DNA of 64,000 nucleotides from BOG-224 sp963783505. GTDB taxonomy: Bacteria; Acidobacteriota; Terriglobia; Bryobacterales; Bryobacteraceae. The number at the start of each line of letters is the position of its first letter. Positions within the stretch are counted from its first letter, which is position 1. This document shows, one piece after another, positions 1 to 10,359 of the stretch. The notes below the pieces were generated by a model. That model worked only from the letters and a program-made list of their open reading frames with translations, searched no databases and had not been told where the DNA came from. The stretch lies in contig CAWAOP010000025.1 in the NCBI GenBank assembly GCA_963783505.1, positions 186,001 through 250,000 on the forward strand, in the 5' to 3' direction. The position numbers and the translations under genes are program-made.

Positions 1-218
1 AAGCCTTCGCGCCGGAAATATCGGTGAACTCCGTCGCCCCCGGCGTCATCCCCTTCGAAGACATCGACGAGCGCGGCCTTCGCATGATCGAAGCCACCCC
101 CGCCCGCCGCGGCGGCAAACCCGAAGAGGTAGCCGAAGCCGCGGTCTACTTCCTGAAAGCCACGAAGTTCGTCACCGCCCAACTCTTGGCCGTGGATGGC
201 GGCCTGAGCCAGAGGTAA
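1..218 (+). CDS. SDR-family oxidoreductase, C-terminal part (cut by window edge)
   Basis: The open frame enters from before base 1 and ends at TAA 216-218. The readable 70 or so residues carry the C-terminal end of a short-chain dehydrogenase/reductase: VNSVAPGVI, where the conserved N-x-V-x-P-G segment follows the catalytic Tyr/Lys helix, a helix rich in PEEVAEAAVYFL, and the closing VTAQLLAVDGG that is typical of FabG-like enzymes. The Rossmann GxxxGxG motif and the YxxxK pair lie outside the window, so substrate cannot be judged. It converges on the kinase gene on the minus strand with only 13 bases between the stop codons. Family assignment is secure; specific function is not. Confidence 0.85.
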   Translation, partial: AFAPEISVNSVAPGVIPFEDIDERGLRMIEATPARRGGKPEEVAEAAVYFLKATKFVTAQLLAVDGGLSQR

Positions 219-231
219 GAACCAGCGCCCG

Positions 232-2869
<2,638 letters not shown>

Positions 2870-2962
2870 CGGCGTGAACACCCTCCCTACATTCGCTCGC
2901 CGCTTGCGGTTAAACCAGTATACACGCGCTTCGGCCAAGCGGCGTGTTTGGGCCGTCGCTAT

Positions 2963-3397
2963 TTAGAACGCCGACGCTACCAGATCCATCCCCCGCCTGC
3001 TCAACTGCGGCGCGCGCGCCTCCAGATCGTCGAAGAACCCAACCGAATCCTTTGGCGCAATGTATATCCCGCGGCCGTCGTACTCGATCCGAACAATGTC
3101 CCGCGAGAGCGCGACCGAGCCCCAGGAGAAGGATTTCTGGCCTATGCTGTCGGAGCGAATCGCGCTGATCTTTGCGTATGGAATCCGCCGCGTGATGAGT
3201 CCGCCCCGAATGACCAGCGCATCCGGCTCGGTCTTATACCACTGCGGCAATAGGCATCCGAAAACCAGCAGAAACACAAGGCAGGCCGGCAGCACCCCCC
3301 ACGGCGTATGGCTGGAAAAGGCGCCGATCAGCGGAACCACCGCGCCCGCCGCCAGCCCCACGCCGGCCATGAGATCGATCTTCGCTTCGTAGCGCAT
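2963..3397 (-). CDS. Membrane-anchored bacterial PH-domain protein
   Basis: This 144-residue protein has two N-terminal hydrophobic segments (about residues 10-28 and 36-52), then the pattern LPQWYKTEPDALVIRGGLI followed by TRRIPYAKISAIR, as seen in small bacterial PH-domain (bPH_6-like) membrane proteins, and a final SRRGMDLVASAF. The role of this family is unknown. A clear paralogue with the same domain order and the same ending style (TRRGPDLVMAFV) lies at 39528-39951. It sits head-to-tail with the kinase gene, about 95 bases upstream of it, and diverges from the secreted protein at 3526. Confidence 0.6.
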   Translation of the reverse strand: MRYEAKIDLMAGVGLAAGAVVPLIGAFSSHTPWGVLPACLVFLLVFGCLLPQWYKTEPDALVIRGGLITRRIPYAKISAIRSDSIGQKSFSWGSVALSRDIVRIEYDGRGIYIAPKDSVGFFDDLEARAPQLSRRGMDLVASAF

Positions 3398-3525
3398 CGC
3401 GGCTCCTGTCCAGAGCCTACCGCCTGCCCGCGAGGCGAGTCAACCGGATCAATCCGCAATTGCCGTTCCGGATACCCGCTATTCATGCGTGAGGCCGCGA
3501 GTTAGAATTGGCGCGGAGGCGATCC

Positions 3526-4326
3526 GTGCGGATCTTTGCCACTGCGTTTCTTGCTCTCGCCTTTCCTCTCCTTGCAGCCGACATCCCTGGCGTTGTAGAA
3601 GGACGCGTGCTGACCCCGAGCGGTGACCCCGTGATGCGCGCCATCGTGCGGATGGGGCGCCCCAAAATGGGTTGGCCGCTGTCGATGTTCCTGACCGGAC
3701 CGTACCCGGATCAGTTCCATGGCGGTTTATACCATGCGGTAGCGGCAGCCGACGGGAGTTACCGTATCAAAGCGCCGCCCGGGAAATACGAGATGGCGGC
3801 CTTCCTGCCCGCGGCGAGTATGGGCGTCAATTTCCCGGCGCCGGACTACCGCCCCCCGCTTGGGTTCGCGGAGGTCGAAGTGGCATCGGGTCGGATGGCT
3901 GTGCGCGATTTCGTTCTGCATGGTCCGCCGGATCTGCCGGGCGATCCCATCCGAGTAGTGGTCGCCGGCCCGTCCGAGGTTGCGCGTTGGCCGCTGCTCT
4001 ATGATGCCCCGCTTGCCGCCGGCGGCAAGGTGTGCGTGGAAGTGGCCGTCCTTGTCCCGTACTCTTCCTTTGCCTTCGTGGCGGAGGTCGAGCCTTCGGT
4101 CAACGCCACCGGAGCTGGATGGAGGTTTCTGGGCCGCTCGTACGGTCCAAATCGGGCGGCAGGCGCCACCACGCTGCGGATGACCATGAGCCCTTATACT
4201 ACAAATCTAGGCCGTAATCGGCTCATCATTGACGTGAAGAAACCAGCGGCAAGCGTCAAGGTGCGCGCCGCCGTCACCACGCCCGGCAACAAGGTGGACC
4301 CATCGGCGGTCCGGCTCTGCCGCTAA
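3526..4326 (+). CDS. Secreted protein with carboxypeptidase-regulatory-like N-terminal domain
   Basis: I prefer the GTG at 3526 because GGAGG lies just upstream and the protein then opens with a compact signal peptide (VRIFATAFLALAFPLLAAD). A longer frame from TTG 3508 is possible. After the signal comes VEGRVLTPSGDPVMRAIVRM and then ADGSYRIKAPPGKYEMAAF, the layout of the carboxypeptidase-regulatory-like (CarboxypepD_reg) beta-sandwich that Acidobacteria carry on many surface proteins. The last 150 residues match nothing I recognise. The gene stands alone between the PH-domain gene (divergent) and the mobile-element zone. Confidence 0.6.
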   Translation: MRIFATAFLALAFPLLAADIPGVVEGRVLTPSGDPVMRAIVRMGRPKMGWPLSMFLTGPYPDQFHGGLYHAVAAADGSYRIKAPPGKYEMAAFLPAASMGVNFPAPDYRPPLGFAEVEVASGRMAVRDFVLHGPPDLPGDPIRVVVAGPSEVARWPLLYDAPLAAGGKVCVEVAVLVPYSSFAFVAEVEPSVNATGAGWRFLGRSYGPNRAAGATTLRMTMSPYTTNLGRNRLIIDVKKPAASVKVRAAVTTPGNKVDPSAVRLCR

Positions 4327-4437
4327 ATCGATGGCTGACCGTGAAACCGCGCTCACTCTGGCGCGGCGCCCGCCCAAGCCCCAGTGCGGGTCCCTAAGCT
4401 CCGTGGCGCAGGCTGTCGAGCCTGCCGCGCCGAGATT

Positions 4438-4876
4438 CCGAACTCCTGATCTCATGGAATTCAGCCCGACCCAGGTTAGTGAGCTAGGCCCACGTCCGGA
4501 AGGACCGCCGCTGCGGACGCCCGCGTGGTGGGGCAGGCCTTTGGGCCTGCGATGACGTCTTCCGGCGTCATCAGCCGGGTGCCAGCCCGGCAGGAGGCGC
4601 GCAACCGTCCACGCAACGCCGGGCCAAAGCCCGGCGGCAGCCCAAAAGGGCTGACCCCACATCGGGACGTGGACGCCCGCGACGCCGCAGCGGCTCCAGG
4701 AAATCCCAGGCTGCGTTCAACAGCTAAGTCACTGACAAACAACGAACGCAGCTCGAACCCTGCGCCTCAATCCGTGCCTAGTTTCCTGCTACCTCGACCA
4801 CAGCAACAGGACGTGGGGCTGGGTCACCTCATTTTCCTTGGCTGCCCAAAATCACGGGGCGACATCAGGAGTTCGG
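4438..4876. mobile_element. 439-bp inverted-repeat (MITE-like) element, empty copy A
   Basis: The element is bounded by 13-bp perfect terminal inverted repeats CCGAACTCCTGAT (4438-4450) and its complement (4864-4876) and flanked by AGATT on both sides (4433-4437 and 4877-4881), a probable 5-bp target duplication. It has no credible gene. Inside are several hairpins: GCAGGCC/GGGCCTGC at 4534-4550, a GATGACG/CGTCATC stem just after, and GCCGGGC/GCCCGGC. It sits in the loop of a recurrent intergenic hairpin (GCCGAGATTCGTCTCGGC type). A second copy of exactly the same length, but split by an intron, lies at 5082-7433. Confidence 0.75.
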
Positions 4877-4925
4877 AGATTCGTCTCGACGTTTGGGCCT
4901 CGAATATTGCAGTTGTGGCTCTTAT

Positions 4926-4963
4926 TTAAGTGGCATTGGGCGTGGACGCTCAATGCCACTTAA
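4926..4963. repeat. Perfect inverted repeat with 13-bp arms
   Basis: TTAAGTGGCATTG (4926-4938) and its exact complement (4951-4963) are separated by 12 bases in the spacer between the two MITE-like copies. There is no gene around it and no T-run after it, so it is more likely a small repeat element than a terminator. Confidence 0.5.
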
Positions 4964-5538
4964 GCGCCGGGTTTTCTCCTCTGTTATTGTCTCCAAGAAT
5001 CTCGGCACGAATGCCGAGACGGCAGACATGAATGTCCCCGCCACTGAGGTGGCGCGAGCTTCAGCTTGCCGCGCCGAGATTCCGAACTCCTGATCTCATG
5101 GAATTCAGCCCGACCCAGGTTAGTGAGCTAGGCCCACGTCCGGAAGGACCGCCGCTGCGGACGCCCGCGTGGTGGGGCAGGCCTTTGGGCCTGGTGCGCC
5201 GGTAAAACCGGCATAGAGTAGCGAATGAGAGAGTCGTACAGGAAAGGAGTAGCGAACCATCCTGGCCCCGAGTCATGCGTCGGCGGGTGTAAACCCGCAG
5301 ACGAAGCGTTGACAGGGGTACAGGCAGGCTGGGTATGGAGCCGCGAAATGGGGCCATTTCAGGGAGCCGACGCTGTCAAGCCAAGCGGAAGGCCATACGG
5401 TGCGAGCCAATATCGCGAGGTCGCATCACCCTGCGCGGTCGGAGACCCCAGACATGCTTGGAAACTCTATGCGCGGGAACCGGGATACCCCGGCAGCGCC
5501 CGTTGGGCCGCAAGGCAGCGGGCCGGAGGGAGAACGCG

Positions 5539-7032
5539 ATGAGCGGCACGTCCCTCGCGAACGCTGGTGGGGAGTCGGAGGGCTGCGTAGTACCTGGGAA
5601 GGTTCCGAACAATGGCCCCGGCGGGTCGGCGGAGGGACTGGAGGGAAGGCAGCCCGACAAGGAGAACTCCGGGGAGGCCAACCCGAGCCGGACGCAGAGT
5701 CGGGAGATCGGGTCACACGGGCTCGCAGGAGTGCGGGAAGCAGCGAAGAAGGACAAGGAACAGCGGTTCACCGCCCTGCTGCATCACGTAACCGAGCAAC
5801 TGCTGATGGACAGCTTCTACTCTCTCCAGAGGCAGGCTGCGCCAGGAGTGGACAAGGTGACGTGGCAGGAGTATGAGCAAGGCGTGGAGGCGCGGGTGCG
5901 CGACCTGCACGGGCGAGTTCATCGGGGCGCTTACCGTGCGCAACCATCACGGCGGGTCTATATACCAAAACCGGACGGGCGGCAACGGCCGTTAGGGATC
6001 GCGGCGCTGGAGGATAAGATCGTCCAGCAAGCGTTGGTGGCGGTTCTCAACAGCATTTATGAAGAGGACTTTGTAGGCTTCTCGTATGGGTTCCGGCCGG
6101 GGAAGGGAGCGCACGACGCGCTGGATGCCCTTTCCTACGGAATCGTGCGGAAGAAGGTGAACTGGGTGCTCGACGCGGACATCCGCGGATTTTTCGACAA
6201 CATCGACCATGAACGGCTGATGGAGTGGATCGAGCGACGAATCGGAGATCCGAGGGTGCTGCGGCTGATCCGGAAATGGTTGAAGGCCGGGGTATCCGAG
6301 GAAGGAGAATGGTCGGAGACGAAGGTAGGGACTCCGCAAGGAGCGGTGATATCGCCGCTGCTGGCGAACCTCTATCTGCATTATGTTCTCGACAAATGGG
6401 TCATCGAGTGGCGCAGGAAGAGCGCGAAGGGCGACGTAATCATGGTCCGGTACGCGGACGACTTCGTGCTCGGGTTCCAGCATCGGAAAGAAGCGGAGCG
6501 ATTCCTGAAGGAATTAGGGGAACGCCTGCGGGAATACGGGCTGGAGTTGCATGGGGACAAGACGCGCCTGATTCAATTTGGGCGTTTTGCCGCCGGAGAT
6601 CGGAAGCGGGATGGGCAGGAGAAGCCGGAGACATTCAACTTTCTGGGCTTCACGCACATCTGTAGCACAATCCACAAGACGGGGCGATTCACGGTAAAGC
6701 GCAAGACAGTGGGCAAGCGGATGGCAGCGAAGCTGAAGGAAGTAAAAGCCAAGCTGCGGAAGTGGAAGCACAGGTCCACCGTGGAAACCGGGAAATGGCT
6801 TCGGGCGGTGGTGCAGGGCTACTACAACTATCACGCAATACCGGGGAACTTCTCCCGGCTCCGATCGTTTCGCCACGACGTGGCGCGGCACTGGTGGCAA
6901 GCCCTCCGGCGAAGGAGCCAACGGCCACTTCGCTGGGAGGCGTTCGAGACCCTGATGAACCGGTTTCTCCCGCAACCTACGATTCTGCACCCTTATCCCT
7001 TGGAGCGGTTTTGCGCCAAGCATCCGAGTTAA
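5539..7032 (+). CDS. ltrA: Group II intron reverse transcriptase/maturase
   Basis: The ATG at 5539 is preceded by GGAGGG at good spacing; longer in-frame starts lie inside structured intron RNA. The 497-residue protein has the RT blocks in order: RRVYIPKPDGRQRPLGI (RT2), FVGFSYGFRPGKGAHDAL (RT2a/3), VLDADIRGFFDNIDHERL (RT3), GTPQGAVISPLLANLYL (RT4), the catalytic VRYADDFVL (RT5), then FNFLGF, and a maturase X domain (WLRAVVQGYYNYHAIPGN). The C-terminus ends with PLERFCAKHPS, with no CxxC...HNH endonuclease pairs, so the protein should rely on endonuclease-independent retrohoming into single-stranded or replication-fork DNA. The frame is intact, so the element may be active. Confidence 0.93.
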   Translation: MSGTSLANAGGESEGCVVPGKVPNNGPGGSAEGLEGRQPDKENSGEANPSRTQSREIGSHGLAGVREAAKKDKEQRFTALLHHVTEQLLMDSFYSLQRQAAPGVDKVTWQEYEQGVEARVRDLHGRVHRGAYRAQPSRRVYIPKPDGRQRPLGIAALEDKIVQQALVAVLNSIYEEDFVGFSYGFRPGKGAHDALDALSYGIVRKKVNWVLDADIRGFFDNIDHERLMEWIERRIGDPRVLRLIRKWLKAGVSEEGEWSETKVGTPQGAVISPLLANLYLHYVLDKWVIEWRRKSAKGDVIMVRYADDFVLGFQHRKEAERFLKELGERLREYGLELHGDKTRLIQFGRFAAGDRKRDGQEKPETFNFLGFTHICSTIHKTGRFTVKRKTVGKRMAAKLKEVKAKLRKWKHRSTVETGKWLRAVVQGYYNYHAIPGNFSRLRSFRHDVARHWWQALRRRSQRPLRWEAFETLMNRFLPQPTILHPYPLERFCAKHPS

Positions 7033-7106
7033 GAGCCGTGTGCGCTAACGAGCGCACGCACGGATCTGTGCGGGGGGCGCTGGGCAACCGGCGTCCCTAC
7101 CGCGAC
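7033..7106 (+). ncRNA. Group II intron catalytic domains V and VI
   Basis: Domain V is a 34-nt hairpin at 7033-7066 that begins GAGCCGTGTGCG (catalytic AGC triad at its foot), has a short loop near 7046-7050 and a small bulge in the descending arm, and ends GCACGGATC. Domain VI follows at 7067-7106, with a GGGGGCGC/GCGTCCC stem and the CCTACCGCGAC end that carries the branch-point adenosine. They start one base after the maturase stop codon. Confidence 0.88.
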
Positions 7107-7476
7107 CGATGACGTCTTCCGGCGTCATCAGCCGGGTGCCAGCCCGGCAGGAGGCGCGCAACCGTCCACGCAACGCCGGGCCAAAGCCCGGCGGCAGCCC
7201 AAAAGGGCTGACCCCACATCGGGACGTGGACGCCCGCGACGCCGCAGCGGCTCCAGGAAATCCCAGGCTGCGTTCAACAGCTAAGTCACTGACAAACAAC
7301 GAACGCAGCTCGAACCCTGCGCCTCAATCCGTGCCTAGTTTCCTGCTACCTCGACCACAGCAACAGGACGTGGGGCTGGGTCACCTCATTTTCCTTGGCT
7401 GCCCAAAATCACGGGGCGACATCAGGAGTTCGGAGAGTCGTCTCGGCTTTTCCGTCGCCGCGCTGACGTCCGCCCT

Positions 7477-7800
7477 TTACGCCTGGAACGAGCTGCCACA
7501 CCCGCAGGTGGACTTCACGTTCGGGTTGTTGAATTTGAACCCGGCGCCTTCCAGCGACTCCACGTAATCCACTTCCGCGCCCTCCAAATACAACATGCTC
7601 GCCTGATCCACGAACACCCTCAGGCCGTCGTATTGGTAGGTCTTGTCCAGCATCCCCGGCTGGTTTTCGAACGCCATGGAGTAGCTGAACCCTGAGCAGC
7701 CTCCACCCACGACAGCAAGCCGCAGCCCCGCCGGCGCCGGATCCTGGCTGGACATAATCTCTTTCACTTTTCCTACCGCTCGTTCGGTTAGTTGCACCAT
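7477..7800 (-). CDS. Iron-sulfur cluster assembly A-type carrier (IscA/ErpA/HesB family)
   Basis: The 107-residue protein has the three conserved cysteines of A-type carriers: GGGCSGFSY around residue 35 and STCGCGSSF at residues 98-106, with AEVDYVESLEGAGFKFNNPN between them. These proteins accept Fe-S clusters from the scaffold and pass them to apo-enzymes in the cytoplasm. Length and motif spacing are standard for the family. Which paralogue it is (ErpA or IscA) cannot be told without comparison, and no other isc/suf genes are near. Its 3' end faces the interrupted MITE-like copy, whose residual target hairpin with a T-run (ending about 7450) probably served as its terminator. Confidence 0.92.
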   Translation of the reverse strand: MVQLTERAVGKVKEIMSSQDPAPAGLRLAVVGGGCSGFSYSMAFENQPGMLDKTYQYDGLRVFVDQASMLYLEGAEVDYVESLEGAGFKFNNPNVKSTCGCGSSFQA

Positions 7801-7911
7801 GCGTTTATTGGCTCCCGCTTCTGGATTCCGAAAGGCCTATTATACCGGCTGGCGAAATCCTAAAGTCCTTACTCTCTTGGATGCGCCCCCCGCCTACAAG
7901 TCGCCAAAAAA

Positions 7912-7955
7912 AAAGGACTGGGGATTGGGGGCTGGGGACTGGGGACTGCGGCCGG
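7912..7955 (+). repeat. G-rich tandem repeat, potential G-quadruplex
   Basis: Four or more runs of four to five G occur with 2-3 base spacers (GGGGATTGGGGGCTGGGG and on), directly after an A9 run. Similar C/G-rich heptamer tracts recur at 9470-9500, 40178-40215 and 42513-42548. Confidence 0.5.
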
Positions 7956-7998
7956 GGATCTCGTGCCTTGCAAAAAGACCTGCGAGCCCGTGGGGCCG

Positions 7999-8010
7999 GG
8001 CCTTTTGGCC
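7999..8010. repeat. 12-bp target duplication of the IS (left copy; right copy 9350-9361)
   Basis: GGCCTTTTGGCC occurs immediately outside both ends of the IS. IS4-family elements typically make 10-13 bp duplications. The duplicated sequence is itself a palindrome and is the stem-loop core of a recurrent intergenic hairpin. Confidence 0.85.
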
Positions 8011-9349
8011 CATAGGCGCTAACTTAACGATGATAGAATATTCACTCGAGGAACCCGCTTCCGTGTTCGCTCGCGTAAGTCCATTTCCACCTGGTTCCAT
8101 TGCTTCAGTGTGCTTCGAAGGGGAATCGCCGGTTCGATGGCGTGCTGTATGGCGTGCAGTGCGTAGCTAAAAACCCGCCACGCGCTGCCATTGCCAGGTT
8201 TCCGATAAACGGTAGCCCCAGGGGGAAATATCGCGCCCGAGGCGTTCCAACTTTTGCCCTAGCAGTGCCACCAACAGCTTGCCGTACAGCCACGCCCGCG
8301 CGCTCTCGTCCGCGTGCTTGGGCAGCGCGCCCAAAGCCGCCAGCGTCTTCAGACGCTTGAATACCAGTTCGATCTGCCACCGCACTCGATACCATTCCAG
8401 TACTTCCGACGTGCTGAAACGATTGGCCGGTACGGTGGTGAAAACCATGATGTAGCGGGCATATTGCAGCGTCTCCGGCTTCGTTTTCGGTCCTCCTTGT
8501 TGCGCCTTCCTTTCGATTTGGCGGCGGGCTCGGGCGGTCGCCTCCTCGCTCTTGCGAATGGCGCACAGCCGCCCGGCGATACGGCCTTGGGCGTCCGGCA
8601 CCTCAACTTGCCATTCGCGTTCCACGCCGGTTTCCTTCAGCTTTTCGATTTCTTTGAGCAACGCCAAGCGTGAACCGTCTTGGCCCAGCAGCGGCAGGGT
8701 CGAGGTGTTCAGCCGCACGATCACCGGGGCGCCCTGGCGTTGGAGCGTGGCCACTCCCTTCGCGTTGCAGAAACCACGATCCGCCAACACCAAGTCATCG
8801 GGGTTGGCGGAAAATCGCCCCAGCGTCTCTCCGGTCCCTGGACCTCTGGTGGAGGTCAGTTCGAAGTGATCGCAAACCAGACTGGGAATGCGCACGCTGT
8901 AATGAATCCTCCACAACGATCCGCTCCGACCCGGCTCCTTCACCAACGTTCCATCCAACGCGCGCACGTTATAGCCGCGCGTCTCCAGCGGCATCTCCCA
9001 TCCGCTCTCCTGCAACAGGGACACGCAGAGACCGCGCAGCCAACCTTCGGCCTTCTGCAATCGTTTCATCAGCGCCACATCGGAAACCGCCGCAAAGCCT
9101 GCCGCCTTAGCACGCACCACGGTTTCCCGTAGAGAGTACCCGTTGCCCACATGCAGCAGCAGCGTACGCAGAAGGTCCGACCGGCTCGAAAAGCCTCGCA
9201 GGCGTTCGCAGGCGCCAGTCAATACGGCCTGTTGCTGCCATGGCGTGGGCAACAAGCCAAGCAGCAGGTTCCAATCCTCGTCGAGAGGGGGCATGCCCAC
9301 ATTGTAGCGCCTCAATTAACCTTTATCAATTCTTAAGTTAGCGCCTATG
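8011..9349 (-). mobile_element. IS4-family insertion sequence, 1339 bp, complete
   Basis: Terminal inverted repeats are CATAGGCGCTAACTTAA at 8011-8027 and its complement at 9333-9349, flanked by the 12-bp duplication described separately. One intact transposase fills most of the element. About 155 bp separate the transposase stop from the left end. The perfect duplication and intact gene indicate a recent insertion. If the ends are shifted by one or two bases, the duplication shortens correspondingly. Confidence 0.88.
8167..9315 (-). CDS. IS4-family DDE transposase
   Basis: The 382-residue protein shows the IS4 catalytic layout: first Asp in VRALDGTLVK, second Asp in LVLADRGFCNAKG, and the Glu inside WYRVRWQIELVFKRLK, which fits the Y-(2)-R-(3)-E-(6)-K signature exactly. 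The N-terminus resembles the DUF4372-less IS4 group, with LPTPWQQQAVLTGA. The start could be the ATG at 9315 or the one at 9294 (MPPLDEDW). The frame is intact. It catalyses cut-and-paste transposition of the 1339-bp element. Confidence 0.93.
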   Translation of the reverse strand: MRRYNVGMPPLDEDWNLLLGLLPTPWQQQAVLTGACERLRGFSSRSDLLRTLLLHVGNGYSLRETVVRAKAAGFAAVSDVALMKRLQKAEGWLRGLCVSLLQESGWEMPLETRGYNVRALDGTLVKEPGRSGSLWRIHYSVRIPSLVCDHFELTSTRGPGTGETLGRFSANPDDLVLADRGFCNAKGVATLQRQGAPVIVRLNTSTLPLLGQDGSRLALLKEIEKLKETGVEREWQVEVPDAQGRIAGRLCAIRKSEEATARARRQIERKAQQGGPKTKPETLQYARYIMVFTTVPANRFSTSEVLEWYRVRWQIELVFKRLKTLAALGALPKHADESARAWLYGKLLVALLGQKLERLGRDISPWGYRLSETWQWQRVAGF

Positions 9350-9400
9350 GGCCTTTTGGCCTGCCGCCGCGCTTTTGCGCGGCGTTCCGGCGCCCCCGTC
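9350..9400. repeat. REP-type double hairpin (right half of the split IS target)
   Basis: GGCCTTTTGGCCTGCC is followed by GCCGCGC-TTTT-GCGCGGCG. Joined to 7991-8010 it restores the family seen intact at 15886-15928 (GTGGGGCAGGCC-TTTT-GGCCTGCC plus a GCCGCGC hairpin). It separates the IS from the sigma-factor operon. Confidence 0.6.
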
Positions 9401-9516
9401 GCCGGCGCGAAGGGCAAGAGCCGCCAGGCTCAGTCCCGGCCCGCCACACTGACCCAGAGCCCCCCGCGGCCGCAGGCCGCTCCCCAACCCCCAACCCCCG
9501 CCATGCTATCTTCACA

Positions 9517-10242
9517 ATGGAGCCGCCGCTCACTAGATTGAAACCCGGCGGGCCTGAGCCGCGTCGGAACCCATGTATGGGAACAATGACCGGAACCCTG
9601 GCCCTGCCTGGGTACAGCAGCAAGGTTGCGGCCAAATCGAGAGTGGATTTTCAGAACAGCCCGGAGGGCGCCCTTGTCCAAAGGGCGCAGGCTGGCGACG
9701 AGACGGCGTTCCGCGAAATCGTGGAACGCTATCAGTCCAAGGTCTTTTCCATCATCCACGGCGTTGTCAGGCAGCGCAACGACGTGGAAGATATTGCGCA
9801 GCAAGTATTTGCCAAGGTGTTCCTGTCTATCGGAAACTTCGATTTCCGCAGCTCGCTCATCACCTGGCTCTACAAGATCACCGTCAACGAATGCTTCGAT
9901 TATCTGCGCAAACGGAAAGTGCGGCGCCTGGTCTATGAAAGCGACCTGAGCGAGGACGAAGTCCGGCGGATGGATAACACCGAGCCCGCCACCGTCCTTC
10001 AAGGCCCCGTGGACGAGTCGCTCGCCCGCCGCGATTACCTTGTCAAACTCCTCGCGAAGGTTTCCGAAGAGGAGCGCATGTTGTTAATGTTGAAGGAAGT
10101 GGAAGGCTTCTCCGTGGAAGAGTTGGCGGAGCGGACCGGTATGAACGAAAACACCGTCAAGGTGAAGCTCTTCCGCGCCCGGCAGAAATTGGTTAAGGCC
10201 GCGCGGCGTTTTGAGCGCGTGCCCGCCGGAGAAACAGTCTAG
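9517..10242 (+). CDS. ECF-type RNA polymerase sigma factor (RpoE-like)
   Basis: It contains region 2 (ALVQRAQAGDETAFREIVER ending in DVEDIAQQVFAKVF) and region 4 (RMLLMLKEVEGFSVEEL with the HTH of NENTVKVKLFRARQKL). It lacks regions 1.1 and 3, as ECF sigmas do. The coding frame from ATG 9517 gives 241 residues, with an N-terminal extension of about 50; ATG 9577 and 9586 are alternatives and the ribosome site does not decide. It heads a three-gene set with an anti-sigma factor (10360) and a Spy-like membrane protein (10820). That order suggests an envelope-stress regulon controlled by release of the sigma factor from the zinc-binding anti-sigma. Confidence 0.92.
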   Translation: MEPPLTRLKPGGPEPRRNPCMGTMTGTLALPGYSSKVAAKSRVDFQNSPEGALVQRAQAGDETAFREIVERYQSKVFSIIHGVVRQRNDVEDIAQQVFAKVFLSIGNFDFRSSLITWLYKITVNECFDYLRKRKVRRLVYESDLSEDEVRRMDNTEPATVLQGPVDESLARRDYLVKLLAKVSEEERMLLMLKEVEGFSVEELAERTGMNENTVKVKLFRARQKLVKAARRFERVPAGETV

Positions 10243-10359
10243 AGTTGCGCTGGTTTTTGGTTCGTGCCCCGATAGCGGACGCAGGCAGCACATAGATCCG
10301 TGGGGGCGGTTGGGCGGCGACGCCCGGATGCATTGAACTGGAACTAGGGAAGAAACGCT

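Larger units (their letters stand above)
5194..7106 (+). mobile_element. Group II intron, 1913 bp, with intron-encoded reverse transcriptase
   Basis: The 5' end is GTGCGCC, matching the bacterial group II consensus GUGYG. The 3' end is ...CTACCGCGAC, a domain VI with a bulged-A context and a terminal AC. Both ends are fixed by comparison with the empty site at 4549/4550, so the boundaries are exact to the base unless exon bases repeat. The 5' exon ends in a hairpin, GGCAGGCC-TTT-GGGCCTG, and insertion occurs directly after its descending arm, one base before the stem closes. Insertion after stem-loops is the habit of class C introns. The encoded protein lies in the domain IV position. Confidence 0.93.
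5082..7433. mobile_element. MITE-like element, copy B, interrupted by a group II intron
   Basis: The left inverted repeat is at 5082-5094 and the right one at 7421-7433. Removing the intron (5194-7106) leaves 439 bp, the same length as copy A, and I see no base differences between the two copies on reading through. The flanks are AGATT on the left and AGAGT on the right, followed by CGTCTCGGCTTTT, the second half of the same target hairpin that holds copy A. The near identity implies a very recent duplication or transposition. Confidence 0.75.

Noticed and set aside
4926..4963. Rho-independent terminator
   Set aside because: The hairpin is perfect but has no U-run and no gene ends next to it.
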